NCBI GenBank assembly: GCA_028281885.1
Contig: JANQJA010000001.1
Coordinates: 60,349-124,348, forward strand
Source: Pseudomonadales bacterium
GTDB lineage: Bacteria > Pseudomonadota > Gammaproteobacteria > Pseudomonadales > Azotimanducaceae
Direction: 5' to 3'
DNA: 64,000 nt
Numbering within the stretch: the stretch's first letter is position 1; the number at the start of each line of letters is the position of its first letter. The notes below the pieces were generated by a model. It did not search any database. It was not told the DNA's origin and saw nothing but the letters and a program-made list of their open reading frames with translations. Position numbers and translations under genes: made by a program. Of the stretch, positions 45,756 through 57,030 are shown one piece after another.

Positions 45756-47677
45756 TTCCCCTGGTTAGCGATGCCGTTCGCCATGAAGGCGGTCTCGTCA
45801 AACTCATTGTGAAGTCGATGAGGGTGTTCCAGCGTCTGGGCGTACAGGGCATTCGTGCGCGAATCCGTCATCTGGTGATTCAGAGAAAGATCAGGAGTCT
45901 TGCTAGGGCATCCGAGGATGCCCATGCGGTGTATCGGCTCTGGCTGGAACAAGAGGCGCTCCGGTCCGATCCCGCAATCGCGGCGAAAGTGATCTCGCTA
46001 CTTCCACGACAACCGAAGATTTCGATCCTGTTGCCAACCTACGAGCCGGATATTCAGTTTCTCCGCGAGGCAGTCTCGTCGGTCTGTGACCAGGTTTATG
46101 GCAACTGGGAGCTTTGTATCGCTGACGATGCGTCCAGGGAGGTGGATGTCTCTGCCTTCGTGACGGCAATTGACGACGAGCGGATATGTTTTATAGAGCG
46201 CGCCGAGAACGGCAACATTTCCGCCGCGACCAACTCCGCGCTGGGTCTTGCGAACGGGGATTACGTGACCTTCCTGGACCAGGATGATGTGCTGGACCCG
46301 ATGGCGTTGTTCTGGATTGTTGAAGCCTTGAATCGAAACCCGGACGCCCGGTTGCTTTACTCGGATGAAGACAAACTCGGCGAAGATGGGCTGCGATGTG
46401 AAGCCTTTTTCAAACCGGATTGGAACTATGATTACCTGCTTGCCCATAACTATGTCTGTCATTTGATGGTGATTGAGCGTGGCCTGGTGGAAAGTCATCA
46501 GGGTTTTCGAGTTGGGTTTGAAGGCGCCCAGGATCACGACCTTGTTCTCCGCGTGACCGAACAGTTGCAGGGAAATGAAATTGTTCATGTTCCCAGAATC
46601 CTTTATCACTGGCGGCGGCACGCGGCGAGTACTGCGAGCAATGTCGACGTCAAGCCCAGGGCGCTGCGAGCGGGGGAGCAGGCGATCGCCCAGCATCTGG
46701 AGCGGAGTGGTGTTGATGCGGCCGTAATTGTCGCAGACCAGAAATACAGGGTGCGATATCGGGCAACGTCACCGGAACCCGCCGTAACCATCGTGATTCC
46801 GACTCGTGACTTCGTCGCTGACCTTCGTGTCTGCGTCGAGAGCATCTGGCGCAAGACCACTTACGGGAATTTTCGGATACTCATTGTGGACAATGGTTCA
46901 GTGGAACCTGAAACACATGAATATCTTCACCGTTTGGCGAGCGAGCGATCTGATGTTGACGTTGTACGTGATGATCGGCCGTTCAATTTTTCCGCGCTCG
47001 TTAATCTGGGGGTTGCTGCTGCTCGTTCGGAATATGTCTGCCTGCTGAACAATGATACGGAGGTCATTGCGGGTGATTGGCTATCGGTGATGGTAGGGAA
47101 TCTACAGCGAACCGATGTAGGGATCGTCGGCGCCAAGTTGCTTTACTCCGACGATACTGTGCAGCACGCGGGGGTTATTCTCGGAATTGGCGGAGTGGCC
47201 GGCCATGCCCACAAATACTTTCCGTCCGATTCACTCGGTTACTACAACCGTCTCTCGGAACAGCACCAGTTGTCGGCTGTCACGGCCGCCTGCCTGTTGA
47301 CGAAGAAGTCCGTATTCGACGATGTCGACGGCTTTGATGAACAGATCGCCGTGGCTTTTAATGATGTCGACTTCTGTCTGCGAGTCGGAGAAGCAGGTTA
47401 CAAGATTGTCTGGGCGCCCGATGCGCTGCTGTACCATCATGAATCTAAGAGCCGCGGCGATGAAACGACGCCCGCCAAGCAGGCGAGATTCAGCGCGGAG
47501 GTGCGGCTGATGTTGGCGCGCTGGGGTGAAAAGCTCACCGATGATCCTGCCTATAACCCTAACCTGACACTGATACATGAGAACTTCGCGATGGCAGAAG
47601 AGAGTCGCAATCAGACCATAGCTGAAGTCTATGAGTTTCATCGCCAGCGGCGAAGGCTTGGTCGCCTTCGCAAGTAG
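45752..47677 (+). CDS. Glycosyltransferase family 2 with two GT-A domains
   Basis: 641 residues. First GT-A domain starts near residue 87 (ISILLPTYEPD, with LDQDDVLD as DXD-type motif), second near residue 342 (VTIVIPTRDF, with LLNNDTEVI). Tandem GT2 proteins polymerise or add two different sugars. TTG start overlapping the methyltransferase stop; an in-frame ATG 22 codons in is also possible. Confidence 0.87.
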   Translation: MIPLVSDAVRHEGGLVKLIVKSMRVFQRLGVQGIRARIRHLVIQRKIRSLARASEDAHAVYRLWLEQEALRSDPAIAAKVISLLPRQPKISILLPTYEPDIQFLREAVSSVCDQVYGNWELCIADDASREVDVSAFVTAIDDERICFIERAENGNISAATNSALGLANGDYVTFLDQDDVLDPMALFWIVEALNRNPDARLLYSDEDKLGEDGLRCEAFFKPDWNYDYLLAHNYVCHLMVIERGLVESHQGFRVGFEGAQDHDLVLRVTEQLQGNEIVHVPRILYHWRRHAASTASNVDVKPRALRAGEQAIAQHLERSGVDAAVIVADQKYRVRYRATSPEPAVTIVIPTRDFVADLRVCVESIWRKTTYGNFRILIVDNGSVEPETHEYLHRLASERSDVDVVRDDRPFNFSALVNLGVAAARSEYVCLLNNDTEVIAGDWLSVMVGNLQRTDVGIVGAKLLYSDDTVQHAGVILGIGGVAGHAHKYFPSDSLGYYNRLSEQHQLSAVTAACLLTKKSVFDDVDGFDEQIAVAFNDVDFCLRVGEAGYKIVWAPDALLYHHESKSRGDETTPAKQARFSAEVRLMLARWGEKLTDDPAYNPNLTLIHENFAMAEESRNQTIAEVYEFHRQRRRLGRLRK

Positions 47678-47742
47678 GCGCGGGGATGTGCTGAATTCTG
47701 TAAACTAGCGTTCTTTTGAAGTTTCGGTGTATAGCTCCAAAT

Positions 47743-48540
47743 ATGAATATTCTTGTGGTCGGTAAGGCCAAGACAGGGACAACCTTTCTTTCCAAGTCCA
47801 TCCAACATTCTCTCTTGGATGCGAACTACTTTCTTGAGCCAAAGACTGTAGATTTTTTCGAAGTCGATCTCGCCGCATACTGCGGGAACAATGTTGTAAA
47901 AATAATATTTGAACACTGGAGTGGTCGAGGCAGGCTAAGAAACGCGCTTATACACAACGAGTTGAATACGAAGTTTGATCGCGTCGTTGCGACGCAACGA
48001 GATCTGCGAGACGAAATCATCAGTCGATTACTCTATTTTGTGGTTCCACTAAATGAGCGCGGAAAACTACAGGAACGGGACGTAAAACGTTGGATTGAGG
48101 TGTTGCAACGTAAAGAGCAAGCGCCACTTGAGATGTCTTTTGGAGAGCTGGTTGGTCAGTTTGATGAAATCTTTGGCACGAATTTCGATAGACACATTCA
48201 GCAACTTGTGACGCAAGATGAGGACTACAGGATGTTCCTGAGTCGAAGTCCCAAGCGGATATTCGTTCAATGCTATGAGCAACTATTGGCGGGCGAAATC
48301 GCCTCGTTATCTGAACATCTTGGGTTTGAGGTCAGGCTGGACGGTGGAGTGGGCTCGCTGGAAAAGACCCGGCGGTCTCAAGCACACAACAATTGGAAGC
48401 ACCTGTTTCTGAAAGAGGATGTCGCTCGTTTTCGCGAAGTTCTACCTGACTATGAAGATTGGGAACTGGCTGAAGCCTCCCTAGATCCGGATCACTATTC
48501 AGGCTATGTCAGTCGAGTGACTGGTATCTCCGCTACCTGA
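47743..48540 (+). CDS. Sulfotransferase-like P-loop protein, lower-GC
   Basis: 265 residues. GKAKTGTTFLSKS is a PAPS-loop-like P-loop motif near the N terminus, with VVATQRDLRDEI as the likely 3'-phosphate-binding stretch. ATG at 47743 places this motif at residue 7; the TTG extension to 47716 is unlikely. The gene is visibly AT-richer than its neighbours (e.g. ATGTTGTAAAAATAATATTT), a sign of transfer. Follows the cluster's GT2 gene by 65 bases. Confidence 0.7.
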   Translation: MNILVVGKAKTGTTFLSKSIQHSLLDANYFLEPKTVDFFEVDLAAYCGNNVVKIIFEHWSGRGRLRNALIHNELNTKFDRVVATQRDLRDEIISRLLYFVVPLNERGKLQERDVKRWIEVLQRKEQAPLEMSFGELVGQFDEIFGTNFDRHIQQLVTQDEDYRMFLSRSPKRIFVQCYEQLLAGEIASLSEHLGFEVRLDGGVGSLEKTRRSQAHNNWKHLFLKEDVARFREVLPDYEDWELAEASLDPDHYSGYVSRVTGISAT

Positions 48541-48615
48541 TTGTTCGAGATTGAAGGCAGTCGAACTGCGGCAGCCGTGCTGTCACGACCCACTGCGTTA
48601 GGTTCAAACTAAGAT

Positions 48616-48692
48616 TGGTCGGGATGGCGAGATTTGAACTCACGACCCCTGCCTCCCGAAGACAGTGCTCTACCAGGCTGAGCTACACCCCG
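48616..48692 (-). tRNA. tRNA-Pro (anticodon CGG)
   Basis: On the minus strand: 7-bp acceptor stem CGGGGTG/CATCCCG, D-arm GCTC/GAGC, anticodon stem CTGTC/GGCAG around loop TTCGGGA (anticodon CGG), five-base variable loop and T-arm with TTCAAAT. CCA is encoded. Lies within the surface-glycan cluster. Confidence 0.95.
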
Positions 48693-48705
48693 ACACGAAG
48701 AGCGA

Positions 48706-48711
48706 ATTATA
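48706..48711 (-). promoter_or_regulatory. tRNA-Pro -10 box
   Basis: Perfect TATAAT on the minus strand, 14 bases upstream of the tRNA 5' end. No good -35 is seen. Confidence 0.5.
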
Positions 48712-48878
48712 GGGATTGGATGCGTGGAAGGCGAGGGTTGCCGCCTTACAGTGACAGTTCAGTGTTTTGACTGAATTTCTCCAGCCAGCCGAGACGCCTG
48801 GGTAAATGCCTTGCGCCACCGGTCGCCCGTCGAATAGATGCTAAAGTCAGGGGCACACAGGGGCTTGTCGGGGCGTAA

Positions 48879-50879
48879 ATGAAACCAGAATCGCTAGAAC
48901 GCGCGATTAGCCACTGGATAGGTCTCGTCATCCTGCTTTATGTCCTCGTCGCGCCGATCAACTCGGCCTTGGGCGTGCATCTATTCCTGAAGGAATCGAT
49001 CATTCAGGTTTTCGTTTTCTTGAGCGTTGCCGGTTTTCTGGTCCTAAATCGCGAGTTCCATCCTCGAGTGCCAAAACACTGGCTCATCGCTGTTGGCGGT
49101 ATCCTGCTTACCTGGGCCGCGGCCAGTGTCGCATGGTCGGAAAACAGAGGATATGCGATTGAGCAATTGTTGCGTTGGGTGACGGCCGGGGCAGTGTTCC
49201 TTGCGGTATTTCAGATCCGGGGTGAAAGATCCGCGATAGTAGTCCTGCGATATATTGTGTCTGCAGGACTGATCATCACGTCGCTGGGTATTGTCCAGTA
49301 TTTATTTGATGTCTCGTTGGTGCCGCAGGCGAGGGGACCTGCGGCAACGTTCGCTAATCGAAATATGGCGATGCACATTGTGATTCTGACCTGGATGTCA
49401 GGTGGGATTCTTATGGTTCTGGACCGACGCGGTATCAGGTCATATGTCTATGCGCTTTCCGTCGCGCTGGCTGTTACCTTTGCGACCTATACGCAGACCC
49501 GGGCCGCATGGCTGGCAATGTTCGTTCAAGTCGCGCTCATTGTCGTATTCTTTGGGGCTTGTCGGTTGCGACATATTCAAATTCCGCGTCTACCTACCCG
49601 TGCGGCTTTGGCTGGGACCTTTGTTTGTCTCGTTCTGGTTAACTTCGGGCCGGATGGGTTTGATCCTTTATTTGGTCGTGTTTCGGACCGTGCCGCCAGT
49701 ATCATTGAGGTAGCCGAAAGCAGTGGGAGCGGTGCGCCCTTCGAGCGGTTCATCATCTGGCGAAGCAGTCTGGAGATGGTCGCCGATCATCCTTTGACCG
49801 GGGTCGGTCTGGGGAATTTTTCGGCAGTACACCCCAGATACGCAGTCGGCAACACCGTAGAAATCGCGCAGGTTCATAACGACTATCTCCAGATCGCCGT
49901 TGAACTCGGCTTGCCGGGTCTGGCAGCTCTGATGGTTGTGGTGCTTTGGCTTTGCTGGACGGGAGTGCGCTTGTTCTTTTTCATGAGAAAGCCAGATCTC
50001 GTACAGATAGCGCTGATCGTTTCGCTTGCAGGAGTCGCAGTTGCTGCGTTGTTTAGTTTCCCGATGCAGCTTATGGGAGGGTTGCTTTTTTCTGCAGTGA
50101 TATTCGGTCTCATGTTTGGTCAAAGCGAGTTGTCCGCGGATGAAGTGAACCGTCAGTCAAGGATCACCTCGCGAAGTCTTGCATTCGTCGCTGTTCCGAT
50201 AGCGATTCTCTTTGTCGCCCTGAACATAAACTGGTGGATGGCTGTCATCGAACTAGAACGAAAAGCGAGAGATAGAGACTGGGCCGAATCTGCGAAACTG
50301 AATGTCTGGCTTGATAACGCAATATTGATGCGTCTATTGCAGAGATTAGGATTTCATTATCAGACTGAAAACCCGGCCTGGGCTGAAGCGATCATGAGAA
50401 GTCATTACGGGAAGGATCGAACGAATGTAGTGATCAACAACATTCTGGCGCTGGCGCTCATTCAACAGGGTAAGTTCGTAGAGGCAACGGATATTATCGT
50501 TCAAACACGACGCTTTGAGCCTCCCGGATATCTCCGATCATATGAAAACGAACAGATTCTGGCGGCGAAACTTGGTGATACCAAGCGGCTCGCGCAGATT
50601 GTTGATGAGCTGGAGGCGATGCCGATTGAGCATCTTTCGGCACAGCCCGGTACGCTAACCAATTTGGCCAAGACGGCTTACAATCTCGGACAGCCGGCTC
50701 GGGCAATTGAGTTATTGCAGGAAAACCTCAAATGGCATCGACAGGACTTTGAGACACACCGAACTCTGGTTCGTGTACTGCAGATGACGGGTCGACATGG
50801 TGAGCTCTCGGAATACTGGTCGACGGTGAGTGACGATGGTCTCTCGGAGGCGCAGATTGACAAACTTCGTAGCCTGTAG
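48879..50879 (+). CDS. O-antigen ligase-like membrane protein with C-terminal TPR-like region
   Basis: 666 residues. About 11 transmembrane helices, a large periplasmic loop with the Wzy_C/O-antigen-ligase motif (GVGLGNFSAVHPRYAVGN and VHNDYLQIAVELGLPGL), then about 220 soluble residues with helical-repeat character (NILALALIQQGKFVEATDII, LAKTAYNLGQPARAIELL). Such enzymes attach or polymerise glycans on lipid A or proteins. Ends the glycan cluster; converges on ispB with 10 bases between stops, where CGTAGCC/GGTTACG can form a small hairpin at 50868-50885. Confidence 0.85.
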   Translation: MKPESLERAISHWIGLVILLYVLVAPINSALGVHLFLKESIIQVFVFLSVAGFLVLNREFHPRVPKHWLIAVGGILLTWAAASVAWSENRGYAIEQLLRWVTAGAVFLAVFQIRGERSAIVVLRYIVSAGLIITSLGIVQYLFDVSLVPQARGPAATFANRNMAMHIVILTWMSGGILMVLDRRGIRSYVYALSVALAVTFATYTQTRAAWLAMFVQVALIVVFFGACRLRHIQIPRLPTRAALAGTFVCLVLVNFGPDGFDPLFGRVSDRAASIIEVAESSGSGAPFERFIIWRSSLEMVADHPLTGVGLGNFSAVHPRYAVGNTVEIAQVHNDYLQIAVELGLPGLAALMVVVLWLCWTGVRLFFFMRKPDLVQIALIVSLAGVAVAALFSFPMQLMGGLLFSAVIFGLMFGQSELSADEVNRQSRITSRSLAFVAVPIAILFVALNINWWMAVIELERKARDRDWAESAKLNVWLDNAILMRLLQRLGFHYQTENPAWAEAIMRSHYGKDRTNVVINNILALALIQQGKFVEATDIIVQTRRFEPPGYLRSYENEQILAAKLGDTKRLAQIVDELEAMPIEHLSAQPGTLTNLAKTAYNLGQPARAIELLQENLKWHRQDFETHRTLVRVLQMTGRHGELSEYWSTVSDDGLSEAQIDKLRSL

Positions 50880-50889
50880 GTTACGGTGT

Positions 50890-51855
50890 TTAAGTGTTTC
50901 GTCTCACCGTGAAGGCGGCAAGATTCTCCATGGCCTCCGTGAATGTCGACTCTCTCAGCCCGGCAAGGCACTCGATGGCCTTTTGTGCTTCTGCCTCAGC
51001 CCGACGTGATGTGTATTCGACGCCACCGGCGTCGGTCACGGTTCGGGAAATGGCCGGGAGGTCCGCCGAGCCCCCCTTCAGAATGGCGTCCCGGATAAGT
51101 TTCGCCTGCTCACGTGTGCCATCGCGCATAGTGACGATGAGGGGCAGTGTCACCTTGCCCTCGGCAAGATCGTCGCCAACATTCTTGCCAAGTTCGGCGG
51201 TATCGCCCTGATAGTCGAGTACATCGTCCACCAGCTGGAACGCGAGGCCCATATGGAGACCGTATCTCTGCAGGGCATCCACCTCCTCTGGTGTGGCACC
51301 TGCAAGCAGGGCGCCGCTGTGGGATGAGGCTTCGAACAGCATGGCGGTCTTTCGAGAGATCACCTGCATGTAGGAAGCTTCATCGAGTTCAGCATTTCTG
51401 AGGAAGCTGAGTTGCTGGACCTCACCCTCGGCGATGGTATTGGTCGCCTTGGACAGCACTTCCATCACCTGGATGTCACCGATTTCGACCATCATTTCGA
51501 AGGCTCTGGAGTGCAGGAAGTCGCCCACCAGCACACTGGCGGGATTGCCCCAGGCGGCATTGACGGTTTTGCGACCGCGCCTGAGTTCGGAGGCGTCGAC
51601 CACATCGTCATGTAACAGCATGGCGGTGTGAAGAAACTCGATCACGGCGGCCAGCTTGATATGTTCTTTTCCCTGATAACCACAGGCGTTGGCGGATAAC
51701 AGGACCAATAGCGGCCTGAGGCGCTTTCCGCCCGCTTCGATCAGATAGTGGGCGATCTCCTCGACCAGCGGCACGCGGGATGAGAGGCTCTGGACGATGA
51801 GCTTGTTTACGGCGTCAAAGTCAGCAGCGACGACGTCGTAGAGCGGATGATTCAT
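50890..51855 (-). CDS. ispB: Octaprenyl diphosphate synthase
   Basis: 321 residues. First Asp-rich motif HDDVVDASELRRG and second LVDDVLDYQG, both with the expected spacing. Makes the C40 side chain of quinones. Divergent from rplU-rpmA, the normal gammaproteobacterial arrangement. Confidence 0.94.
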   Translation of the reverse strand: MNHPLYDVVAADFDAVNKLIVQSLSSRVPLVEEIAHYLIEAGGKRLRPLLVLLSANACGYQGKEHIKLAAVIEFLHTAMLLHDDVVDASELRRGRKTVNAAWGNPASVLVGDFLHSRAFEMMVEIGDIQVMEVLSKATNTIAEGEVQQLSFLRNAELDEASYMQVISRKTAMLFEASSHSGALLAGATPEEVDALQRYGLHMGLAFQLVDDVLDYQGDTAELGKNVGDDLAEGKVTLPLIVTMRDGTREQAKLIRDAILKGGSADLPAISRTVTDAGGVEYTSRRAEAEAQKAIECLAGLRESTFTEAMENLAAFTVRRNT

Positions 51856-51957
51856 GTGCGGCTCGTGGGAACAGGAGGAGCGTCAAACGGCCTCGATGCT
51901 AGGGCTGCCCTCCGGTAGTGTCAAGAAAGGGTCAGAAAATGGTGCGGCGCCCATTCT

Positions 51958-51980
51958 GGCCAATCCACGCTTGATTGGCC
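51958..51980. promoter_or_regulatory. Inverted repeat overlapping the rplU -35
   Basis: GGCCAATC (51958-51965) and GATTGGCC (51973-51980), exact inverted arms separated by 7 bases. The right arm covers the -35 box of the rplU promoter, so a binding protein could repress or tune it. No known regulator motif is recognised. Confidence 0.45.
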
Positions 51981-51999
51981 CTGATGCTTACCGTAGAAT
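51971..51999 (+). promoter_or_regulatory. rplU promoter
   Basis: TTGATT (51971-51976), 17-base spacer, TAGAAT (51994-51999). About 83 bases before the rplU start. Confidence 0.7.
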
Positions 52000-52081
52000 G
52001 CCGCGTCCTGATTCGGGCGCCGTGCGGTTGATCTTGCGCGCAGGGCTGGCCCAGATACCAACCAGATCAAAGAGTTAGAAG

Positions 52082-52396
52082 ATGTACGCTGTAATTCAAA
52101 GTGGTGGCAAGCAGCATCGTGTCGAGCCCGGTGAAGTGTTGCGCCTGGAGAAACTGGACGCCGAGGCTGGTTCAACAGTCGATTTTGACCAGGTGATGCT
52201 GATCGGCGAGGGTACCGATGTCAAGATTGGAACGCCCTATGTTGAAGGCGGCAAGGTGTCTGCTGAAGTGCTGGAACATGGCAAGAGCCGCAAGGTTACC
52301 TTCGTCAAGCTGAAGCGTCGCAAACATTACCGTCGTCAGGGCGGTCATCGTCAGGCTTATACTCAGGTCAAGATCAAAGAGATTGTTGGAGGTTAG
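52082..52396 (+). CDS. rplU: 50S ribosomal protein L21
   Basis: 104 residues. [22 protein letters not shown] and the C-terminal [14 protein letters not shown] basic loop are L21 hallmarks. Binds 23S rRNA. Two bases before rpmA. Confidence 0.97.
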   Translation: MYAVIQSGGKQHRVEPGEVLRLEKLDAEAGSTVDFDQVMLIGEGTDVKIGTPYVEGGKVSAEVLEHGKSRKVTFVKLKRRKHYRRQGGHRQAYTQVKIKEIVGG

Positions 52397-52398
52397 TC

Positions 52399-52656
52399 AT
52401 GGCCCATAAGAAAGCAGGCGGTAGTACGCGTAACGGCCGCGATTCAGAGTCCAAACGCCTTGGCGTGAAGATTTTCGGTGGTCAGGAAGTGCTGGCGGGC
52501 AACATCATCGTGCGACAGCGTGGTACACGGTTCCATCCTGGCGCCAATGTCGGTTGTGGCAAGGACTACACCTTGTTTGCGAAGACCGACGGTCGAGTGG
52601 AATTCGCGGTAAAAGGGCCAAACAAACGCAAGTACGTGAACGTGGTTGAGGCCTGA
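52399..52656 (+). CDS. rpmA: 50S ribosomal protein L27
   Basis: 85 residues. The conserved start [20 protein letters not shown] sits at the peptidyl-transferase centre in the ribosome. Ends before a strong terminator. Confidence 0.98.
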   Translation: MAHKKAGGSTRNGRDSESKRLGVKIFGGQEVLAGNIIVRQRGTRFHPGANVGCGKDYTLFAKTDGRVEFAVKGPNKRKYVNVVEA

Positions 52657-52672
52657 AATTGATCAAGCATCA

Positions 52673-52700
52673 AAAGCCCCGTTCACCGGGGCTTTTTTTT
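52673..52700 (+). terminator. Rho-independent terminator of rplU-rpmA
   Basis: AAAGCCCCG, TTCAC, CGGGGCTTT and a run of T to 52700. Strong intrinsic terminator, 17 bases after rpmA. The following obgE gene therefore needs its own or read-through transcription. Confidence 0.9.
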
Positions 52701-52711
52701 GTCTAGACTAA

Positions 52712-55026
<2,315 letters not shown>

Positions 55027-55057
55027 TGCCTGCGAGTGTCCCGCAGGCGCTGGATCT

Positions 55058-55330
55058 TCAGGCAGCGACGGTCAGTGCCTTGACGCGGGAGTTAAGGCGG
55101 GACTTGTGACGTGCTGCTTTATTGCGATGGATTTGACCCTTGCTGACTGCACCGTCAATGACAGGAACAGCATCGGAGTAGGCAGTCTTGGCCGATTCGA
55201 CATCGCCGGACTCAACCGCTGCAATGACTTTCTTGATGGCCGTTCGCAGTGCAGATCGCTGGCCGGCGTTTCGCTGCCGGCGAGTCTCCGCCTGGCGGGC
55301 ACGCTTGCGTGCTTGGGGAGTGTTTGCCAC
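55058..55330 (-). CDS. rpsT: 30S ribosomal protein S20
   Basis: 90 residues, basic and helical: ANTPQARKRARQAETRRQRN and IHRNKAARHKSRLN. Binds 16S rRNA. Own promoter upstream; divergent from murJ. Confidence 0.97.
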   Translation of the reverse strand: MANTPQARKRARQAETRRQRNAGQRSALRTAIKKVIAAVESGDVESAKTAYSDAVPVIDGAVSKGQIHRNKAARHKSRLNSRVKALTVAA

Positions 55331-55375
55331 GGGTTAGCTAACCTCTTGAATTGGTCCGAAATAACAAGGCGCGCT

Positions 55376-55404
55376 ACTATGCCCACAGGATCATGCATTG
55401 TCAA
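55376..55404 (-). promoter_or_regulatory. rpsT promoter
   Basis: On the minus strand TTGACA (55404-55399), a 17-base spacer and CATAGT (55381-55376), close to consensus, 46 bases before the rpsT start. Confidence 0.7.
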
Positions 55405-55473
55405 ATGAATTCAGAGGCTTAGCCCATTTCCGATCATTTCACCAAGGAACCGGAGCCGGCTTCCGGTAGTCCC

Positions 55474-57030
55474 ATGTTGTCGTCGGGCGCAAAGGACGGA
55501 GGCCTGCTGAAATCCAGCGGGATTGTCTCTGTGATGACGCTCTTGTCCCGAATTTTTGGGCTTATTCGGGATATGGTCATCGCCTACTTTTTTGGTGCCT
55601 CGGCCGGCGCCGATGCTTTCTTTCTCGCCTTCCGTATTCCCAACTTCTTCCGTCGCCTGTTTGGTGAGGGTGCATTTTCCCAGGCGTTTGTACCCGTCCT
55701 GGCGGAATACAAGTCGGTTCGATCCCCGGCTGACGTACGGGCGTTGATCGACCGCATTGCCGGGACTCTCGGTATTGGTCTGGTCGGGATTACGCTGGTC
55801 GGTGTTGTCGGGGCCGAGGTCCTGATCAGTATTTTCGCGGCAGGTTACGTCTACCACGGAGAAGCGGAAAAGCTTGCGCTGGCGAGCGACATGCTCCGCC
55901 TGACCTTCCCCTATCTCATGTTGATCTCGCTGACTGCATTCGCGGGCGGGATACTGAACAGCTACGGTCGTTTTGCGGTGCCGGCGTTTACACCTGTGCT
56001 CCTGAATTTGTCACTGATCGCCTGTGCCATCGGATTGAGTCCGTACCTGGCAGAACCGGTGACCGCGCTGGCGTGGGCCGTGCTGATTGCCGGTGTGGCC
56101 CAGCTGACCTTTCAGTTGCCGTTTCTTGCCACCATCGACCTGCTGCCGAGGCCAAAGATTGATTTTCGTCACCCGGGTGTTCGTCGTGTGATGACGCTGA
56201 TGTTCCCGGCGCTGTTCGGCGTATCGGTGGGCCAGATCAACCTGTTGCTTGATACGGTACTGGCGTCTTTCCTCGAAACCGGGAGTTTGTCGTGGCTCTA
56301 TTACTCTGACCGGTTACTGGAGTTGCCGCTGGCACTGTTCGGCATCACCATCGCTACGGTAATCCTGCCCAGTCTTTCAAGACAGCATGTCGATGCGTCC
56401 ACCGGCGATTTTGCGCAGACCCTTGACTGGGCGTTGAGGATGGTGGTGCTGGTCGGTCTGCCCGCATCAGCGGCCTTGGTATTGCTCTCCGAGAGTCTGA
56501 TCACCACCCTGTTCTTTCAGGGTGAAATGACCGAGCGGGATGTCTCCATGGCGGCACTCAGCCTGGGGGCCTACGGTGTTGGCCTGTTAGGCCATATGCT
56601 GGTCAAGGTACTGGCACCCGGGTTCTACGCTCGCCAGGACACCACGACACCGGTACGGATCGGCATCGTTGCGCTGATCAGCAATATGGTGCTTAACCTC
56701 GTGCTGGTTTGGAGCCTGAAACATGCCGGCCTTGCCCTGGCGACTTCACTGGCCGCATTCTTGAATGCGGGACTGCTGTTCCATGGCCTTCGATCCCGCG
56801 GCGTTCTGGTGCTGCAGCCCGGCTGGGGCCGATTTATCCTGCGCGTGATCTGCGCCTGCGTTGCCATGGTAGCCGTGCTCCTGACCGTGATGCCCGATCA
56901 GCAGGACTGGTTTGCGATGGCGTACTGGTGGAGGTTTGCCGTCATGCTCTTGATTTGTATCGCCGGAGCCTTAACCTACGGAGCCTGCCTCGCGGTGTCG
57001 GGCTATCGATTCAGGGAAATGGTGAGGTAA
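55474..57030 (+). CDS. murJ: Lipid II flippase MurJ
   Basis: 518 residues with about 14 transmembrane helices. N-terminal LLSRIFGLIRDMVIAYFFGA and FRIPNFFRRLFGEGAFSQAF are MurJ hallmarks. Moves lipid II across the inner membrane for peptidoglycan synthesis. Stop overlaps the ribF start (TAATG). Confidence 0.96.
   Translation: MLSSGAKDGGLLKSSGIVSVMTLLSRIFGLIRDMVIAYFFGASAGADAFFLAFRIPNFFRRLFGEGAFSQAFVPVLAEYKSVRSPADVRALIDRIAGTLGIGLVGITLVGVVGAEVLISIFAAGYVYHGEAEKLALASDMLRLTFPYLMLISLTAFAGGILNSYGRFAVPAFTPVLLNLSLIACAIGLSPYLAEPVTALAWAVLIAGVAQLTFQLPFLATIDLLPRPKIDFRHPGVRRVMTLMFPALFGVSVGQINLLLDTVLASFLETGSLSWLYYSDRLLELPLALFGITIATVILPSLSRQHVDASTGDFAQTLDWALRMVVLVGLPASAALVLLSESLITTLFFQGEMTERDVSMAALSLGAYGVGLLGHMLVKVLAPGFYARQDTTTPVRIGIVALISNMVLNLVLVWSLKHAGLALATSLAAFLNAGLLFHGLRSRGVLVLQPGWGRFILRVICACVAMVAVLLTVMPDQQDWFAMAYWWRFAVMLLICIAGALTYGACLAVSGYRFREMVR

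Noticed and set aside
48616..48692. Attachment-site duplication of tRNA-Pro
   Set aside because: No second copy of the tRNA 3' end was seen in the window by eye.
55028..55049. GCCTGCG/CGCAGGC hairpin as bidirectional terminator of proB and rpsT
   Set aside because: No T run on either side, so termination is not supported by sequence alone.
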